A DNA stretch of 64,000 nucleotides, from contig JAABQV010000005.1 in assembly GCA_011391255.1 (NCBI GenBank), forward strand, positions 1 to 64,000. Reading direction: 5' to 3'. Under the pieces are notes generated by a model. The model saw only the letters and a program-made list of their open reading frames with translations, did no database searches and was not told the origin of the DNA. The translations under genes and the position numbers were made by a program. The number at the start of each line of letters is the position of its first letter. Position 1 is the first letter of the stretch. Of the stretch, positions 51,783-61,396 are shown piece after piece. The DNA comes from Dechloromonas sp. GTDB taxonomy: Bacteria; Pseudomonadota; Gammaproteobacteria; Burkholderiales; Rhodocyclaceae.

Positions 51783-54521
51783 GTGAACTTTTTCAACAGA
51801 AAATTTCGCGTCAATATCACCGCCAAATTGCTCGGCTATCTCTTGGTGGCTGGCATTGTGCCGATGCTGGTATTCAGTGTCAGCGCTTTTTTTATCGCGC
51901 GCAGCATCGTCATCAGTCAGGCAGGTGATTACAACCAGCGGGTGCTGTCTGATACCGCAGCGTATCTGCGTCTCTATCAGAGTCAGATTGAAGATTTGGC
52001 CAGCAATATTGCCGGCAACGAAGCGATTGCCAGCGCCTTGCATAATGCCGATGCCAATCAGGCAAGCAGTTTCGAAACGCTGAACGCCAAGGCGCAGATT
52101 GGCTACATTCTTAATGGGTTTATCCGCGTCAAGGGGCTGGTTTCGATCGACCTTTTTAGTCTCAAGGGGCAGCATTTCCATATTGGCGAGACGCTGAATG
52201 TCAGTAACGTGCCGTTAGCAACTGTTGAGCAGTTGTTGCGCGAGAGTCCAGAGGGGGGCGCCAGCGTTAATTGGCGTGGTATCGAAAACAATATCAACAG
52301 CACCTCGCCCCAGAAAAAGGTCATCACGTTAACTCGCCTCATTCGCAACTACTCACCCCGGGCGGGAACGACCGATACCGTTGGATTGCTGGTCATCAAT
52401 CTCAATGACCAGATCATGCGTGACTATTTTTCCGGTGAAGCTGCCAAGAATGGCATGCGCCTGATGATGGTTGATCGTTCCGGGCGCCTGATGCATCACC
52501 CTGAACGACAACTGCTCGGGCAGCCAGTGGTCGATGGGTTATTGGAAATGATCCGTGACAGCCAAGTGAGGCATCAGGTCAATCTGGATGGCGAGGAGGT
52601 GATTCTAACGACGCTTGCCATGCCGGAGATTGGAGCCCATCTGGTGCTGTCAACGCCGCTGGCGCTCCACACCTCGCCGGTAAATCAGTTGGCGGTGGCG
52701 GCGCTGGTGTTGTTGCTGCTTGGATTTTCGGGAATTGCCCTGCTGGTGCGGCACTATTTACGAACGGTAGTGGCGCCGCTGCGCGAGGTTTCCGAACGGT
52801 TTTTGCATCTGCACGACGAGCCCGGCGCGGCTAGTCAGCCACTGCGTGTGCCCGATGACAATGATGAAATCGCTGCGCTGATTCAAGGCTTCAATGCTTA
52901 CATCAACAGCCGCGAGGTGCAGCGTGCCGCAGCGGCCGAGTTGCAACGCATGGAACATTCGATGCTCGAGTCTGCACAAACGCTGCGGACGGCAATTGAT
53001 GTCGTTGATGAGGCATTCGTAATTTTTGATGCCGATGACCGGCTGGTTTTTTGCAATGAAAAGTATCGTGATCTCTATTCGCCATCCCTCGGCCCGATAG
53101 AGCTAGGCGTAAGTTTCAAGGAGCTTTTGGCGAACGCCCTTGAGCGAGGATTATGGGTCGCGGATGATGATGTTGATTCACGCTTGGCGGCGCACTATAA
53201 CGGCACGACTGATATCGAGAAAAAAATCGCCGACGGGCGCTGGTTGCGAATTATCGAGCGTAAAACACCGACCAGGCATGTTGTCGGTTTCCACATGGAT
53301 ATCACCTACCTCAAGCAGGTGCAGGAGTCCGCCGAGTCCGCCAATCGGGCCAAGAGCCAGTTTCTGGCAAGCATGTCGCATGAAATCCGGACACCGATGA
53401 ACGGCATTCTTGGCATGGCACAGTTGTTACTGATGTCCGAGGTCAGCGATGAGGAGCGTCAGGAATACCTGCGGGTGATTGTGGGTTCCGGCCAGAGCTT
53501 GCTAACCTTGCTAAACGACATCCTTGATCTGTCCAAAGTTGAGGCGGGCAAGGTCGAGCTGGAAAGCGTGGTTTTTGCCCCAGCCAATCTGCTCGGTGAT
53601 CTTCGGCACTTGTTCGCCGATCAGGCGCAGCGCAAGCAGTTGGGGCTGCTGGTCGAATGGCAGGGGCCGGCGCAAAGATATGCCGGCGATGTGGTTCGTA
53701 TCCGCCAGATGCTATCCAATTTTGTCAGCAACGCCATTAAATTTACAGAGCATGGGAAGGTTGCTATTAGCGGCCGCGAGCTAGGTCGCGATGCTGATAG
53801 TGCCATCCTGGAATTTTCGGTGCAGGATAGCGGGATTGGTATTCCACTCGAAAAACAAGGCTTGCTGTTTCAGCCATTTTCGCAAGCGGATAGCTCGACT
53901 ACTCGCAAGTATGGTGGCACTGGCCTCGGGCTTTCGATTGTGCGCCGGCTGGCCGAATTGATGGGCGGTGAGGTTGGGGTCTCGAGCGAGACGGGGCAGG
54001 GTGCACGTTTCTGGTTTTCAATTCGCCTTGCCTTGGTTGAGGCCGGTACCGATGCCCGTCAGTCACCCCGTGATTTTGAGCGCGATTTCTTGCGTGCTGA
54101 CTTAAAGGAAGCGGCACCGGATTTCTCAAATGCGCGCGTTTTGGTGGTTGAAGATAATCCTGTCAATCGTAAGGTGATTCAGGCGTTGCTTAAAAAGCAG
54201 GGGTTGGCATTTGCGACGGCCGAAAATGGGCAAGAGGCCGTACTGGCGATTCGCGATAATGGGCCATTCAACCTGGTTTTGATGGATTGTCAGATGCCGG
54301 TGATGGACGGTTTCGAGGCAACCCTGAAAATTCGTGAGTGGGAACAAGAAAACGGACGAGCACGCTTGGCGGTGGTGGCGCTAACAGCCGGCGCTTTTGA
54401 AGAGGATCGCCAGCATTGCATAGATGTCGGTATGGATGACTTTTTGGCCAAGCCGGTCAAAGTGTCCGAATTGACGGCTGCTTTAAAAAAATGGATTTTG
54501 GGTGAGAGCGGCGCGTTGTAA
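51783..54521 (+). CDS. Hybrid sensor histidine kinase with receiver domain
   Basis: 912 residues, GTG start. Order: membrane segment (about 14-40), periplasmic sensor (about 41-295), second membrane segment (about 297-322), HAMP-like linker, PAS (about 400-500), HisKA with H533 in SMSHEIRTP, HATPase (SNAIKFTEHGK, DSGIGIP, GGTGLGLSIV), receiver with phospho-acceptor D835 in LVLMDCQMPVMDG. No separate output gene is adjacent, so the partner regulator lies elsewhere. Likely partner of the upstream binding protein. Confidence 0.93.
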   Translation: MNFFNRKFRVNITAKLLGYLLVAGIVPMLVFSVSAFFIARSIVISQAGDYNQRVLSDTAAYLRLYQSQIEDLASNIAGNEAIASALHNADANQASSFETLNAKAQIGYILNGFIRVKGLVSIDLFSLKGQHFHIGETLNVSNVPLATVEQLLRESPEGGASVNWRGIENNINSTSPQKKVITLTRLIRNYSPRAGTTDTVGLLVINLNDQIMRDYFSGEAAKNGMRLMMVDRSGRLMHHPERQLLGQPVVDGLLEMIRDSQVRHQVNLDGEEVILTTLAMPEIGAHLVLSTPLALHTSPVNQLAVAALVLLLLGFSGIALLVRHYLRTVVAPLREVSERFLHLHDEPGAASQPLRVPDDNDEIAALIQGFNAYINSREVQRAAAAELQRMEHSMLESAQTLRTAIDVVDEAFVIFDADDRLVFCNEKYRDLYSPSLGPIELGVSFKELLANALERGLWVADDDVDSRLAAHYNGTTDIEKKIADGRWLRIIERKTPTRHVVGFHMDITYLKQVQESAESANRAKSQFLASMSHEIRTPMNGILGMAQLLLMSEVSDEERQEYLRVIVGSGQSLLTLLNDILDLSKVEAGKVELESVVFAPANLLGDLRHLFADQAQRKQLGLLVEWQGPAQRYAGDVVRIRQMLSNFVSNAIKFTEHGKVAISGRELGRDADSAILEFSVQDSGIGIPLEKQGLLFQPFSQADSSTTRKYGGTGLGLSIVRRLAELMGGEVGVSSETGQGARFWFSIRLALVEAGTDARQSPRDFERDFLRADLKEAAPDFSNARVLVVEDNPVNRKVIQALLKKQGLAFATAENGQEAVLAIRDNGPFNLVLMDCQMPVMDGFEATLKIREWEQENGRARLAVVALTAGAFEEDRQHCIDVGMDDFLAKPVKVSELTAALKKWILGESGAL

Positions 54522-54526
54522 ATAAC

Positions 54527-54562
54527 AAAAAGGCTGTCGATCTTGCGGTCGACAGCCTTTTT
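54527..54562. terminator. Bidirectional intrinsic terminator
   Basis: Fourteen-base perfect arms AAAAAGGCTGTCGA/TCGACAGCCTTTTT with an 8-base loop between the convergent kinase and ahpF genes. Confidence 0.92.
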
Positions 54563-54583
54563 CAGGCAAAAAAGTAAGCTTGG

Positions 54584-56137
54584 TTAGCTTCTGATCAGAT
54601 GATCAAAGGCGCTCAACGCGGCGGTGGCGCCGGCACCCATGGCGATGATGATCTGCTTGTAGGGCACTGTCGTACAGTCGCCGGCAGCAAATACGCCGGG
54701 CACTGAGGTGTGACCTTTGGCGTCAATTTCGATTTCACCGAAGCGGGTCAAACCTAGCGTACCTTTCAGCCAGTCCGTATTCGGCAGGAGGCCGATCTGG
54801 ACAAAAATCCCCTCGAGTTCAACGTGCTTCACGTCGTCGTTGGTGCGATTCTTGTAGATGATGCCATTGACTTTCTGGCCGTCGCCGGTGACTTCAGTGG
54901 TTAGTGCGCTCATGATCACGGTGACGTTGGGCAGGCTGTGCAGTTTGCGCTGCAAGACGGCGTCGGCGCGCAAGGTGTCGGCGAATTCGAGCAACGTTAC
55001 GTGAGCGACGATGCCGGCCAGATCAATCGCCGCCTCGACGCCGGAATTCCCGCCGCCGATCACCGCGACGCGCTTGCCCTTGAACAGCGGGCCGTCGCAG
55101 TGCGGGCAGTAGCAAACGCCCTTGCCCTTATACTCTTGCTCACCTGGCACATTCATTTCTCGCCAGCGGGCTCCGGTGGCGAGAATGACCGATTTGGACT
55201 TGAGTGAAACGCCACTATCCAACTGTATCTCGATCAGCGGATTGCCCTCGCTGGCCGGAATCAATTTGGCCGCGCGTTGCAAGTTCATGACGTCGACGTC
55301 GTATTGTTTAACGTGCTGCTCAAGAGCCGCGACCAGCTTCGGACCCTCGGTTTCCTTGACGGATATGAAGTTCTCAATGCCCAGCGTATCCATTACCTGG
55401 CCACCGAAACGCTCGGCGAGAACACCGGTGCGGATACCTTTGCGTGCCGCATAGACGGCTGCTGCAGCGCCGGCCGGGCCACCACCAACGATCAGCACGT
55501 CGAAAGCTTCCCTGGTTGCAATTTGTTCGGCAGCGCGAGCAGCGGCGCCGGTGTCGAGCTTGGCGATGATTTCTTCGATGGTCATGCGACCCTGGCCAAA
55601 CTCTTCACCATTCAAAAAGACCGTTGGCACCGCCATGATGCGGCGCTTATTGACCTCGTCCTGGAACATCGCACCGTCGATCATCGTGTGGCTGAATGCA
55701 GGGTTGAGCACCGCCATCAGATTGAACGCCTGGACGACGTCGGGACAGTTGTGGCAGGAGAGTGAAATAAAGGTTTCAAATTTGAAGCTGCCGGAGAGCC
55801 CCTTGATCTGCTCGATCACTTCTGCGTCCACCTTGGGCGGATGGCCGCCGGTTTGCAGAAGGGCAAGCACCAGCGAGGTGAATTCGTGCCCCATCGGGAT
55901 GCCGGCAAAACGGATGCGTGGCGCTTCGCCCGGCACGGCAATGGAGAAGGAGGGACGCATTTCATTGCCGCCATCTTCGCGGGTGCTGACCTTGTCGGAG
56001 GTTTCGGCGATCTCGTTGAGCAGGGCGCGCATTTCCCGGCCGCGCTCGCTGTCATCGACAGAAGCAACAAGTTCGATCGGGCGCTGCAGTCGTTCGAGGT
56101 AGCCCTTGAGTTGGGCTTTGATGGTTGCGTCAAGCAT
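54584..56137 (-). CDS. ahpF: Alkyl hydroperoxide reductase subunit F
   Basis: 517 residues. NADH-dependent flavoprotein that re-reduces AhpC. N-terminal tandem thioredoxin fold with C-H-N-C ([11 protein letters not shown], about 128-133), FAD-binding [17 protein letters not shown] near 218-234, the thioredoxin-reductase-type C-P-H-C (CYCPHCDGP) near 345, and a second dinucleotide site [13 protein letters not shown] at 56137 fits homologues. Downstream of ahpC in the same direction. Confidence 0.95.
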   Translation of the reverse strand: MLDATIKAQLKGYLERLQRPIELVASVDDSERGREMRALLNEIAETSDKVSTREDGGNEMRPSFSIAVPGEAPRIRFAGIPMGHEFTSLVLALLQTGGHPPKVDAEVIEQIKGLSGSFKFETFISLSCHNCPDVVQAFNLMAVLNPAFSHTMIDGAMFQDEVNKRRIMAVPTVFLNGEEFGQGRMTIEEIIAKLDTGAAARAAEQIATREAFDVLIVGGGPAGAAAAVYAARKGIRTGVLAERFGGQVMDTLGIENFISVKETEGPKLVAALEQHVKQYDVDVMNLQRAAKLIPASEGNPLIEIQLDSGVSLKSKSVILATGARWREMNVPGEQEYKGKGVCYCPHCDGPLFKGKRVAVIGGGNSGVEAAIDLAGIVAHVTLLEFADTLRADAVLQRKLHSLPNVTVIMSALTTEVTGDGQKVNGIIYKNRTNDDVKHVELEGIFVQIGLLPNTDWLKGTLGLTRFGEIEIDAKGHTSVPGVFAAGDCTTVPYKQIIIAMGAGATAALSAFDHLIRS

Positions 56138-56245
56138 GCTGCTCTCCCGTTTTTGTTTGAATTTCACTGAAATATTGCCGTTGACCGCAACATTTCGCTG
56201 AAATCCTCACCACCCCGAAGGATGGCGGATTTCATTGCAACTTGC

Positions 56246-56809
56246 TTAGATCTTGCCGACCAGATCCAGTGACGGCGCCAGGGTCTTTTCGCCCTCTTTC
56301 CATTTGGCTGGGCAAACTTCACCTGGGTGGGATGCCGTGTATTGGGCAGCCTTGAGCTTGCGCAGGGTTTCAGAAACATCACGGGCGATTTCGTTGGAAT
56401 GAATTTCAACGGTCTTGATGACGCCGTCCGGATTGATAACGAAGGTGCCACGCAAGGCCAGACCTTCGGCGTCGATATGCACATCAAAGGCGCGGGTCAG
56501 GGCATGCGTCGGGTCGCCGACCAGCGGGAACTGAGCTTTGCCAACAGCCGGCGAGGTTTCATGCCAAACCTTGTGCGAGAAGTGGGTGTCGGTGGTTACG
56601 ATATAGACCTCGGCGCCAACCTTCTGAAATTCGGCATAGTTATTGGCCGCATCTTCAATCTCGGTCGGACAATTGAAGGTGAAGGCAGCGGGCATGAAAA
56701 TAACAACAGACCACTTGCTCTTCAGGCTGGCTTCGGTGACTTCGATGAACTTTCCATTGTGGAAAGCTTGCGCTTTGAACGGCTGAACTTGTGTATTGAT
56801 AAGTGACAT
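56246..56809 (-). CDS. ahpC: Alkyl hydroperoxide reductase subunit C (peroxiredoxin)
   Basis: 187 residues, typical 2-Cys peroxiredoxin. Peroxidatic Cys in FTFNCPTEIED near residue 47-48, resolving Cys in GEVCPAKWKEG near 166. Reduces peroxides and is recycled by AhpF encoded 108 bases downstream. An OxyR-like site lies about 90 bases upstream (56875-56911). Confidence 0.96.
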   Translation of the reverse strand: MSLINTQVQPFKAQAFHNGKFIEVTEASLKSKWSVVIFMPAAFTFNCPTEIEDAANNYAEFQKVGAEVYIVTTDTHFSHKVWHETSPAVGKAQFPLVGDPTHALTRAFDVHIDAEGLALRGTFVINPDGVIKTVEIHSNEIARDVSETLRKLKAAQYTASHPGEVCPAKWKEGEKTLAPSLDLVGKI

Positions 56810-57188
56810 GGGTTTTCTCCTTGGTTAAAACTTGAAAGTGAATGAATATTAGAGCGAGTCGGAAGATTGGTCTAATTGTTTGAAAGCATAAGCGCGATAG
56901 GCTGGCGCTATTCGAGTTACTGAAATTTCGGCTGGCAACATCTCAGTAAAACTAACTCTATAGATGAGTTGCTTCACCGGCATTTCAAGTGGCTTGGTCA
57001 ACATTCAAGCGCTACTTTGGCTGGGCGTTGTTGCATTTTGCGTATGAAAATTACAAAAAATCACGCGACAGCCCGCAAATAGGCGTTCTTGAGGCAACAC
57101 TTATTGAATAACTTATGCTATTTTGACTTGGCTGCCGTGTTCACGGCCAGTTTTCTTATCACCACCATAAGTAACAGGAGGCACTTAG
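56810..57188. other. Divergent promoter region of ahpC and the HU gene
   Basis: AT-rich region of about 380 bases without a gene. It contains the OxyR-like box near ahpC and, near the HU gene, a strong AGGAGG ribosome site and a CGTGTTCACGG palindrome-like word about 50 bases before the start. Confidence 0.55.
56875..56911. promoter_or_regulatory. OxyR-type binding site upstream of ahpC
   Basis: Four tetrads at exact 7-base spacing: ATTG, GCAT, ATAG, CTAT, against the OxyR pattern ATAG-N7-CTAT-N7-ATAG-N7-CTAT. The right half is perfect, the left half degenerate. Location fits peroxide activation of ahpC. Confidence 0.65.
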
Positions 57189-57500
57189 ATGAACAAATCC
57201 GAGCTGGTCGAAGTTGCTGCAAAAGAAGCTGGTATTACTAAAGCTGCTGCTGATAAGGCGTTGTCCGCCATCATCGGCGCTGTTGTTAAGACTGTCGCTG
57301 CAGGTGAATCTGTAACGCTGGTAGGTTTTGGCACTTTCAAGTCGGCAAATCGTGCTGCACGCACAGGTAAAAACCCGAAGACGGGTGCAACCCTGAAGAT
57401 CCCGGCAACCACCGTACCGAAATTCACCGCCGGCACCGCTTTCAAGGCTGCTGTTGCGCCGAAAAAGCCTGCTGCCAAAGCTGCTGCTAAAAAGAAATAA
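57189..57500 (+). CDS. HU-family nucleoid protein with Lys/Ala tail
   Basis: 103 residues; HU core of about 90 (NKSELVEVAAKEAGITK, VGFGTFKSANRAARTGKNP with the DNA-inserting arm) plus a short C-terminal PKKPAAKAAAKKK tail resembling histone H1-like extensions. Bends and compacts DNA. AGGAGG lies upstream; expression is probably high. A terminator follows at 57515. Confidence 0.95.
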   Translation: MNKSELVEVAAKEAGITKAAADKALSAIIGAVVKTVAAGESVTLVGFGTFKSANRAARTGKNPKTGATLKIPATTVPKFTAGTAFKAAVAPKKPAAKAAAKKK

Positions 57501-57514
57501 GCTGTTCCAACTAT

Positions 57515-57547
57515 TGCGGGGTTCGCGAATCGCGGGCCCCGCATTTT
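57515..57547 (+). terminator. Intrinsic terminator of the HU gene
   Basis: TGCGGGG/CCCCGCA arms with a GC-rich loop followed by TTTT, 15 bases after the stop. Confidence 0.85.
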
Positions 57548-57555
57548 AATTGCTA

Positions 57556-57927
57556 ATGACTACTCAAAATCCCGAAGATACCCCCCTGATTGATCCGCCG
57601 CTTGCTGAGCAGGCGACAACTGCTCCCGTGCAACAGCCTGTTCCGCAAGGACTCGATAGCCGCCGCCGTTTGCGCGAGTTGCTCTCGGTTCCCGAGCGTG
57701 ACCGCTCTGATGCGCAATGGGATGAGATTATCGAGCTTGAAATTCAACTGGCTCCGGGTAACCGTGTCGCTGCCGGGCAGGAGCATGGTGCCGGCGGTGG
57801 TCATCCTGGTGCCGGGCAAAGCCGGCCGGCTGGACCTGGTGGCCAACCTGTAAAGAAACACCGCCCGCGCAGCAACAATAATAATCGTCGTCCGCGCTCA
57901 AATAAGCCCCCGGGCACACCAGGCTGA
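57556..57927 (+). CDS. Unknown 123-residue basic, disordered protein
   Basis: Pro/Gln-rich N-terminus, a short helical part with RDRSDAQWDEIIELEIQL at about 47-64, then a Gly/Pro-rich and Arg/Asn-rich tail (KHRPRSNNNNRRPRSNK). It may bind nucleic acid by its basic tail. No family recognised. It precedes the ubiH-like gene by 39 bases. Confidence 0.7.
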   Translation: MTTQNPEDTPLIDPPLAEQATTAPVQQPVPQGLDSRRRLRELLSVPERDRSDAQWDEIIELEIQLAPGNRVAAGQEHGAGGGHPGAGQSRPAGPGGQPVKKHRPRSNNNNRRPRSNKPPGTPG

Positions 57928-57966
57928 TCGTCCTCGCTGGTCGGGCGAAGTGGCATAATCTCTGCC

Positions 57967-59130
57967 ATGCAGGAATTTGATCTCATTATTGTTGGCGGCG
58001 GGCTCGCCGGTGCCAGTCTGGCGCTGGCTTTGCGCAATAGTCGTTTGCGCATTGCGCTGCTCGAGAGCCAAAGCCCAGCTCGCCCTGCCGGCTGGGATTC
58101 GCGGATCTACGCGATTAGTCCGGCCAGTGCGAAGTTTCTCGATGAAATTGGTGCCTGGAAGCATTTTGACCGCGAACGCTTCGCCCCGATTCGTGGCATG
58201 CGGGTCAGTGGAGACTCCGGTGGGCAACTGGATTTTTCCGCCTATCAGGTTGGTGTTGCGGAACTTGGCTGGATCATCGAGTCATCGCTGATGGCCGGCG
58301 AGTTCTGGGAGAGCGTCAAGCGCCAAAGTAATTTGTCGGTTTTTTGCCCGGCCAAACCATGTGGCCTGACTTTCACTGTCGCCGCAGCCCAGCTTGAGTT
58401 GAGCGATGGTGTCGTGCTTTCCGCGCCGCTACTGGTTGGCGCCGACGGGCGCGACTCCTGGGTGCGTCAGGCGGCCGGGCTCACTGCGGTCAACACGCCG
58501 TATGGCGAAAAAGGGCTGGTTGCCAACTTTTCCTGTGAAAAGCCACATCACAACATTGCCTATCAATGGTTTCGGGATGACGGTGTCCTCGCTTACCTGC
58601 CATTGCCGGGGAACCGCATTTCCGTCGTCTGGTCAACGCTGGATGAAAATGCAGACGAACTTTGCCAGTTGCCCCCCTCTTTGTTCAGCGAACGCCTTGC
58701 CGAGGCTGGCAGCTACCAGCTGGGCGCCTTGAGTTTGCTCACTTCGCCAACCGCGTTCCCTTTGCGGCTGATGCGTGTGCCGCAGGTGGTGGCACCGCGT
58801 TTGGCGCTGATTGGTGATGCGGCGCATGGTATTCATCCCTTGTCCGGGCACGGTATTAATCTTGGCTTTCAGGATGCGCGCGTCCTTGCCGGGTTGCTGG
58901 CGGCACGCCAGCCTTGGCATGATTTGGGCGATGAGCGCTTTCTGCAGAGCTACCAGCGCGCGCGCCGTGAAGAAACTTTGCTGATGCAAAGCACCACGGA
59001 TGGCCTGCGCCGGCTTTTTTCCAATCAGATCCCGGGCTTGCGCCCTTTGCGCAACCTTGGACTTAATCTGACCGACCGAATCCCGCTAATCAAAAATTTC
59101 CTGGTGCGTTACGCACTTGGTGCATTTTAG
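57967..59130 (+). CDS. UbiH/UbiF/Coq6-family FAD-dependent hydroxylase
   Basis: 387 residues. Aromatic-ring hydroxylase of ubiquinone synthesis. FAD motifs: IIVGGGLAGASLALAL at 6-21, the DG fingerprint LVGADGRDSWVR near 157-168, and GDAAHGIHPLSGHGINLG near 285-302. Which ring position (C5, C6 or C1) it modifies cannot be told. dsbC follows after 12 bases. Confidence 0.9.
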   Translation: MQEFDLIIVGGGLAGASLALALRNSRLRIALLESQSPARPAGWDSRIYAISPASAKFLDEIGAWKHFDRERFAPIRGMRVSGDSGGQLDFSAYQVGVAELGWIIESSLMAGEFWESVKRQSNLSVFCPAKPCGLTFTVAAAQLELSDGVVLSAPLLVGADGRDSWVRQAAGLTAVNTPYGEKGLVANFSCEKPHHNIAYQWFRDDGVLAYLPLPGNRISVVWSTLDENADELCQLPPSLFSERLAEAGSYQLGALSLLTSPTAFPLRLMRVPQVVAPRLALIGDAAHGIHPLSGHGINLGFQDARVLAGLLAARQPWHDLGDERFLQSYQRARREETLLMQSTTDGLRRLFSNQIPGLRPLRNLGLNLTDRIPLIKNFLVRYALGAF

Positions 59131-59142
59131 GAGTTTGACTTG

Positions 59143-59847
59143 ATGATCAAGAAGTTTTTTCCCCTTGCCATGGCGTTAGCCATTTTCACGACGGCCCAGG
59201 CCGATGAGGCTGACGTTCGTAAAGCGATGGAGGCCAAGCTCGGCGCCAAGGTGGAGAGTGTGACCAAGTCGGGTTACCTCGGTTTGTACGAGGTTTATAT
59301 GGAAGGGAGTATTTTCTACACTGACGAGAAAATGACTGCCTTTATCGCTGGTGGTCAGTTGATTGACGCTAAAACGATGAAGAACACCACCGAAGAGCGA
59401 ATGCGCAAGCTGACGGCGATCAAATTCAATGAATTGCCCTTTGATCGAGCGATAAAACAAGTGCGCGGAAATGGTAAGCGGGTCTTGGCCACCTTTGAAG
59501 ATCCTAATTGCGGATATTGCAAGCGCTTGGCAAAGGATCTGCTGAAGCTTGATAACGTTACGGTTTACGTCTTTCTGCTGCCGATTCTTTCCGAGGATTC
59601 GCTCAAAAAATCCCGCCAGATCTGGTGTTCCAGTGACCGTGCAAAAAGCTGGAACGACTGGATGATTGATGGCAAGGTGCCGAGTGGCAAGGAGGATTGC
59701 AATACGACAGCCATCGACAAGAACCGTGAGTTCGGACGCAAGTTGAACATTACCGGCACGCCAACGATGTTCTTTGCTGATGGTGAGCGGGTGCCAGGGG
59801 CGGTGCCTCTGGATCGTATTGAGCAGAAATTGAGTACGCTTAACTAG
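59143..59847 (+). CDS. dsbC: Periplasmic disulfide isomerase DsbC
   Basis: 234 residues. Signal peptide (about 1-20, ending A-Q-A), N-terminal dimerisation domain (KLGAKVESVTKSGYLGLYEV), then thioredoxin fold with CGYC in FEDPNCGYCKRLAKD and the cis-Pro in TGTPTMFF. Isomerises wrong disulfides in the periplasm. ATG at 59143 with TAGGAG upstream preferred to the TTG just before. Confidence 0.95.
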   Translation: MIKKFFPLAMALAIFTTAQADEADVRKAMEAKLGAKVESVTKSGYLGLYEVYMEGSIFYTDEKMTAFIAGGQLIDAKTMKNTTEERMRKLTAIKFNELPFDRAIKQVRGNGKRVLATFEDPNCGYCKRLAKDLLKLDNVTVYVFLLPILSEDSLKKSRQIWCSSDRAKSWNDWMIDGKVPSGKEDCNTTAIDKNREFGRKLNITGTPTMFFADGERVPGAVPLDRIEQKLSTLN

Positions 59848-60153
59848 TTTCCAAACCAATTTCATAAAGCGGCCAATCGGCCGCTTTTTTTTGCCCAAAT
59901 TTTATGTCGTCGCCTTTTTATTTGATGGGCATCGCTGGTAACGGCGAAAAGAAACCTGAGATGCAATCTCAAAAAAAGCCTGTGTTTTCAGGGGTAACTC
60001 CAAACTGCCTAAAAACCTAAGAAATTAAAACCTGAGGTGATGGTTGCTTGGCTGGCCTCAACAACATCAAATAACATCTGAGATGGCTTATTGGCATGCC
60101 CTGTGCCGCTCAATTGTGACTAGATGCGCCAAAACCCAATTTGCTCCCAGCCA
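59848..60153. other. Gene-free stretch with terminator and left repeat cluster
   Basis: Holds the dsbC terminator (59866-59887) and then AT-rich DNA with three or four copies of the AAACCTGAGRTG-type repeat (59947-59963, 60011-60023 degenerate, 60022-60039, 60069-60086). No gene. Confidence 0.6.
59866..59887 (+). terminator. Intrinsic terminator of dsbC
   Basis: AAAGCGGCC/GGCCGCTTT arms with a 4-base loop followed by a run of T. Confidence 0.92.
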
Positions 60154-60954
60154 TCACTTGGTGCGCAGATACAACTGCTTGTGTGTCTGTCCTGGCGGTA
60201 GCCGCTCCTCGGTGACAAAGAGGTCAGTATTTGCTTTAACGAGGTCAGACAGCTTTTTGAAGCCATAAACTCGTGAATCGAAATCAGGCTGCAACTTGGT
60301 TAAGTAGCTGCCAAAGGTACCAAGGTGGGCCCAGCCATTTTCATCCGACGATTGTTCTAGGGCATCTAGGATAAATGCACGGGGAAATTCAGGAGACTTA
60401 GGCGTCTCCTGATTGGGTTTTGTGGTGTTTGCAGGCGCAGGTTCTACTTTTGAGGCGGCGACTGGTTCCGCCTGGGGAATGCTTGGGCGAAGTAGCTCGG
60501 TCAAGACGAACTTGTGGCAAGCATTACGGAAAGCGTCTGGCGTCTTCTGCTCACCAAACCCCAGAACCATTAGCCCCTCTTCCCTAATACGCGTTGCCAG
60601 GCCAGTAAAATCACTATCGCTGGTCACTAAGCAGAAGCCATCAAAGCGACGGGTGTAGAGAAGGTCCATCGCATCAATGATGAGGGTGCTGTCGGTGGCG
60701 TTCTTACCAGTCGTATACGCAAACTGCTGTACTGGTTTGATGGCGTATTTTTGGAGCACCTTTTTCCAGGAAGAGCTATTCGGGGAGGTGAAGTCACCAT
60801 AAATTCGTTTCACGGATGCTTCGCCAAATCGCGCGACTTCAGCCAAGATTCCTTCGATGACTGCCGCCTGTGCGTTGTCAGCATCGATAAGTACGGCAAG
60901 CCGAAGAGTGGGTTCTTCAGATTCGATTTTTGCTATGAGTCGGGGAGAGACCAT
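60154..60954 (-). CDS. NYN-domain ribonuclease-like protein with C-terminal LOTUS/OST-HTH domain
   Basis: 266 residues. PIN-like NYN domain at about 15-150 with acidic residues in LIDADNAQ, TDSTLIIDAMDLLY and LVTSDSDFTGLA; then a Pro/Glu-rich linker and an OST-HTH/LOTUS domain (about 195-262; AFILDALEQSSDENGWAHLG, RVYGFKKLSDLVKA). Related to limkain-type proteins thought to bind and cut RNA. Start at 60954 chosen at M-V-S-P-R. It is divergent from the zinc-finger and BrxL-like ORFs and lies inside the same repeat-flanked module. Confidence 0.9.
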   Translation of the reverse strand: MVSPRLIAKIESEEPTLRLAVLIDADNAQAAVIEGILAEVARFGEASVKRIYGDFTSPNSSSWKKVLQKYAIKPVQQFAYTTGKNATDSTLIIDAMDLLYTRRFDGFCLVTSDSDFTGLATRIREEGLMVLGFGEQKTPDAFRNACHKFVLTELLRPSIPQAEPVAASKVEPAPANTTKPNQETPKSPEFPRAFILDALEQSSDENGWAHLGTFGSYLTKLQPDFDSRVYGFKKLSDLVKANTDLFVTEERLPPGQTHKQLYLRTK

Positions 60955-61063
60955 TACGTCAGCAACTAAAATTGATAATCCAGCAATCATAATGGATATT
61001 GGCGCACATCGCTCTTGGCACTGATTGAGCCTGCATAGAAGCTCCATTCAACAAGGAGCAACT

Positions 61064-61396
61064 ATGTCCAAGAAATGCTGCCCTGCCTGTGGAGAGGAAT
61101 TCCTCCCGTGGCCACAAATTCTGAGTCAGGAGTTTTGTTCGAAGCCGAACTGCCAACGGGAGCGTCGCCGACGTCGTCAGGTAGAACGCCGAGCGAAAAG
61201 CGTTGAGCAACAAACGAGTGACGCTCAATATTTCCAGGACTGGGCTGCCAAGAACCCGGGGTACTGGAAAAAATACCGAGAGTCACATCCCGAGTACGTT
61301 GAGCGCAATCGCAAGCAGCAAAAAGAGCGAAGTTCTTCACGAATTGCAAAGGATACCCGCCGATGCCGCGTTGGACCTCGGATTGAAGGCGACTGA
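61064..61396 (+). CDS. Small zinc-finger protein, C-terminus probably replaced
   Basis: 110 residues, AAGGAG before the ATG. Two C-x2-C-like pairs (CCPACGEEF, then CSKPNCQRERRRRR) and the W-x-x-K-N-P-G-Y-W-K-K-Y helix fit a small zinc-binding family often seen near mobile genes. The last 20 or so residues (after about 61327) run through DNA that codes for a BrxC-like segment in another frame, so the original end appears lost. It overlaps the next ORF by about 190 bases. Confidence 0.65.
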   Translation: MSKKCCPACGEEFLPWPQILSQEFCSKPNCQRERRRRRQVERRAKSVEQQTSDAQYFQDWAAKNPGYWKKYRESHPEYVERNRKQQKERSSSRIAKDTRRCRVGPRIEGD

